Of a DNA stretch of 6,187 nucleotides, positions 4,656-6,187 are shown in pieces. This stretch comes from GCA-003244245 sp036494005 (GTDB taxonomy: Bacteria; Actinomycetota; Actinomycetes; Mycobacteriales; Pseudonocardiaceae), in contig DASXOV010000242.1 in the NCBI GenBank assembly GCA_036494005.1, forward strand, positions 1 through 6,187. The letters are read 5' to 3'. The notes below the pieces were generated by a model. It saw only the letters and a list, made by a program, of their open reading frames with translations, had not been told where the DNA came from and made no database searches. The stretch's first letter is position 1. Every line of letters starts with the position of its first letter. The translations under genes and the position numbers were made by a program.

Positions 4656-5620
4656 GCCAGTCCGCCCCCGGGGCTGCTGCTCGCGGTGATGTGCGTGGGC
4701 ATGTTCCTGGTGCTGCTCGACGTCCCTACCCCGGCCGGGCGGCCCAGGCCCGCGCGCTGGGGATCTGGGCGGCGGTGTCCTCGCTCGTCCTGCCCGCGGG
4801 GCCACTGCTGGGCGGGTTCCTGGTGACCGGCGGGGGCTGGCGGCTCGTCTTCCTGATCAACATTCCGCTCGTGGCGGCCGCTCTGATCTCGGTCCTGCTG
4901 CTGGTCGCACCCGGCGCGGTCCGCCCTCGATCTGCCCGGCCTGATCCTGACCGCTCTCGCGCTGGTCACAACCGTCTTCGCGGTCATCGACATCGGCCAC
5001 CACGGCCTGCGACCCGCCTCGATGACCGCGATCGTGATCGCCGCCGTCGCCGGGACCGGGCTCGTGGTGTGGCAGCGACGCGCCGTCGCCGATGCTGCCG
5101 CCCGACCTGGTGCACCGGGCGGCCTTCGCCGGGCACAACGTGGCGGCGCTGCTGATGAACCTGGTCGTCAACGGCACCCTGTTCGTCACCACCCTGTACC
5201 TGCAAGGCGTCCAGCACCGCAGCCCACTGGCCGCCGGTCTGGCGCTGCTGCCGCTGTTCGTCCCGCTCGCCGCCCTCGCCCCGCTGGCGCGGGCCGGCTC
5301 ACCAGCCGGTTCGGGTCCCGTCTCTCGCTCGTCGCCGGTGCCGCTGTCGCGGCCGGTGGCGTGGCCGCGTTACGGCTGCCCGAGCTCGCCAGCCCCTACC
5401 CGGCCCTGCTGCCCACCCTGCTCGGGCTGGGCGTCGGGACTGCCCTGTTCACCGCGCCCGTCGTAGCCGCCGCGGTGCATGCCCTGCCCCCCCATACGTT
5501 CCGGACTCGCCAGCGGAGTCAACAACGCCGCCTGGCAGACCGGCGCCATCCTCTGGCTGACCGCACTCGTGATCACCGCCCGGACCGTGCCGCGACCATC
5601 GCATCCGCTAGCCTCGCGAG
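4650..5620 (+). pseudogene. DHA2-type MFS multidrug exporter, degraded
   Basis: A remnant of a 14-helix proton-driven drug exporter of the cytoplasmic membrane. ATG 4650 starts MAASPPPGLLLAVMCVGMF and LVLLDV, the beginning of helix 1. At about 4722-4727 it jumps into another frame at YPGRAAQARALGIW, then PAGPLLGG and WRLVFLINIP, the motif C/helix 5-6 region. About 100 residues, covering most of helices 1-4, are missing. The frame then changes near 4915-4925 (helix 7 region, LPGLILTALALVTTVFAVID), near 5090 (MLPPDLVHRAAFAGHNVAAL), near 5290 (GRLTSRFGSRLSLVAG) and at 5496-5502 (SGLASGVNNAAWQTG). The end, ILWLTALVITARTVP, follows NNAAWQTG too closely for a full protein, suggesting a second deletion. 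The last open frame runs into the tRNA. It cannot make a working transporter. Residues on both sides of each shift still fit the family, so decay is recent or some shifts are sequencing errors. Confidence 0.85.
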
Positions 5621-5623
5621 TCC

Positions 5624-5698
5624 GGGGCGGTAGCTCAGCAGGTTAGAGCAGCGGACTCATAATCCGTCAGGTCGTGGGTTCGAGTCCCACCCGCCCCA
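5624..5698 (+). tRNA. tRNA with CAT anticodon (elongator Met, or Ile2)
   Basis: A complete cloverleaf. Acceptor GGGGCGG (5624-5630) pairs with CCGCCCC (5691-5697); discriminator A is at 5698. D stem GCTC/GAGC has a nine-base loop. Anticodon stem GCGGA/TCCGT (first pair G-U) has loop CTCATAA, so the anticodon is CAT at 5658-5660. T stem GTGGG/CCCAC has loop TTCGAGT. CCA is not encoded. CTCATAA loops occur both in elongator tRNA-Met and in tRNA-Ile2, whose C34 is changed to lysidine; I cannot decide between them by eye. It is not initiator tRNA, since the first acceptor pair is matched G-C and the anticodon stem lacks three G-C pairs at its lower end. The variable loop has six bases (CAGGTC) rather than the usual five. 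An integrase gene follows, which makes the 3' end a likely attachment site. Confidence 0.93.
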
Positions 5699-5706
5699 CA
5701 TAACCC

Positions 5707-5717
5707 CAGCTCAGCTG
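5707..5717. repeat. 11-bp palindrome CAGCTCAGCTG
   Basis: CAGCT and AGCTG flank a central C, nine bases after the tRNA. It may be a recombinase core-type or accessory-protein site in an attachment region, or chance. Confidence 0.35.
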
Positions 5718-5721
5718 TAGT

Positions 5722-5749
5722 GTTACACCCAGCCGAACTGCTCTATGAT
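5722..5749 (+). promoter_or_regulatory. Likely integrase promoter with overlapping operator
   Basis: GTTACA (5722-5727, four of six -35 matches) and TATGAT (5744-5749, five of six -10 matches) are 16 bases apart, giving a start near 5756 and a leader of about 50 bases. The perfect palindrome GTGT-T-ACAC (5720-5728) covers the -35 box and could be the site of a repressor. Confidence 0.45.
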
Positions 5750-5759
5750 GATCCAAACA

Positions 5760-5779
5760 CACGGAAACCCCACGGAAAC
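5760..5779. repeat. Direct repeat CACGGAAAC, two copies
   Basis: CACGGAAAC at 5760-5768 and again at 5771-5779, an 11-base period (one helical turn), just upstream of the integrase. Paired same-face repeats in this position suit arm-type integrase sites or a regulator site. Confidence 0.4.
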
Positions 5780-5806
5780 GGGTCGAGAGCAGGGCCGGGG
5801 ACGATA

Positions 5807-6187
5807 GTGCGACCACCACTGCCGATGGGTACCCACGGCAGCATTACGATCATGAAGCGGGCTGGACGGACGACCGTCTACGTTGCCCGCTGCCGCTTTC
5901 GCGACTACGACGGCGTGACCCGCTCCCTCGAACGCCACGGGCCGACGAAGACTGCAGCCAACCGCGCCCTGCAGGACGAGATCCGCGCCCGCACCGGCAG
6001 TCCCGCCGCGCCGCTGCGCCCAGAGCACACCTTCGAGCGCGCCGCGGAACGCTGGCTGGCAAAGCTCGACGCCCAGGTCGCTGAAGGCACCCGCAAGGTG
6101 ACTACCGCCGACACCTACCGGCAGCGGCTCCGCTCGGTGATCCTTCCCGCGATCGGACAGTGGCGGCTGCGGGAATGCACCGTCGCC
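5807..6187 (+). CDS. Tyrosine recombinase (phage-type integrase), N-terminal part
   Basis: The first 127 residues of a site-specific recombinase, cut by the window edge. The start VRPPLPMGTHGSITI is the usual opening of actinobacterial integrases (RPPLP-GT-G-I). A small beta-rich arm-binding domain follows, VYVARCRFRDYDGVTRSL (24-41), ending with a helix through KTAANRALQDEI. From about residue 75 the SAM-like core-binding domain begins: TFERAAERWLAKLDAQ, then TADTYRQRLRSVILPAIGQW and LRECTV. The catalytic Arg-His-Arg-Tyr residues lie beyond the window. GTG 5807 is chosen because it gives the conserved RPPLP; CCGGGGA at 5795-5801 is a modest ribosome-binding site. ATG 5825 and 5852 would cut into conserved sequence. 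It reads away from the tRNA in the same direction, 108 bases after it, the layout of elements inserted at tRNA 3' ends. Confidence 0.88.
   Translation, partial: MRPPLPMGTHGSITIMKRAGRTTVYVARCRFRDYDGVTRSLERHGPTKTAANRALQDEIRARTGSPAAPLRPEHTFERAAERWLAKLDAQVAEGTRKVTTADTYRQRLRSVILPAIGQWRLRECTVA

Larger units (their letters stand above)
5699..6187 (+). mobile_element. Left end of a probable tRNA-integrated element
   Basis: The intact tRNA followed at once by an integrase with its own promoter, palindromes and direct repeats points to a prophage or integrative conjugative element entering from this side. The left attachment site would overlap the tRNA 3' half (about 5670-5698). The right end, which should repeat part of the tRNA, is outside the window, so the boundary is inferred. 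Confidence 0.5.

Noticed and set aside
4652..4993. N-terminal extension of ArsR up to 4993
   Set aside because: The extra 114 residues are Arg/Gln/Pro-rich antisense of the exporter; the winged helix begins normally near 4651.
5723..6028. Minus-strand frame over the integrase
   Set aside because: Antisense of a clearly conserved integrase N-terminus.
1..6187. CRISPR array, rRNA, riboswitch or insertion-sequence ends
   Set aside because: Looked for regular spacer-repeat patterns, rRNA motifs and terminal inverted repeats with flanking target duplications; none found by eye.

Overview
High-GC actinobacterial DNA, probably from a mycolic-acid actinomycete or a pseudonocardial relative. The signs are a group 1h-type [NiFe]-hydrogenase, a MarR/SnoaL-like pair, an ArsR/DHA2-MFS pair, a tyrosine recombinase of the 'RPPLP-GT-G' type common in actinomycetes, and extended -10 boxes of the TANNNT kind. 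The genus cannot be fixed from the sequence alone. Most genes are visibly GC-rich: a hand count gives 45/60 G+C at 3121-3180. The phospholipase gene is clearly poorer (31/60 at 2281-2340).

Layout. (1) 1-374: the C-terminal end of a [NiFe]-hydrogenase small subunit enters from the left. It runs out of frame into a second, degraded copy of an earlier segment of the same gene (about 250-348), and no large-subunit gene follows. (2) 375-673: no gene seen; it holds a terminator-like hairpin with a UACG tetraloop and a good promoter. (3) 674-1551: two small plus-strand genes of unknown function, the second encoding a highly charged protein with eight exact heptads. Both start seven bases after a TACYGT box, as expected for leaderless mRNAs. 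(4) 1663-2742, minus strand: a PI-specific phospholipase C (PI-PLC) domain protein with its own promoter and a probable terminator. (5) 3070-4069: a MarR regulator followed two bases later by a SnoaL-like (SgcJ/EcaC-type) gene that carries one frameshift. (6) 4085-4651, minus strand: an ArsR-type regulator, divergent from the wreck of a DHA2-type MFS drug exporter (4650 to about 5620) that has at least one large internal deletion and four frameshifts. (7) 5624-5698: a CAT-anticodon tRNA gene. (8) 5807 to the right edge: the N-terminal part of a tyrosine recombinase, the likely left end of an element integrated at the tRNA 3' end.

Reading as a whole. The region looks like an accessory, decaying stretch next to a tRNA integration site. 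It holds a scrambled hydrogenase end, a frameshifted enzyme, a gutted transporter that still has its regulator, and an incoming integrase. The two regulator/target pairs (MarR with the SnoaL-like gene, ArsR with the MFS gene) each keep an intact regulator next to a broken target. Single-base frameshifts could be sequencing errors. The hydrogenase duplication and the missing membrane segments of the transporter cannot be explained that way. I did not find a clearly new multi-gene system. The best candidates for a closer look are the hydrogenase duplication, the heptad-repeat protein with its neighbour, and the tRNA/integrase junction.
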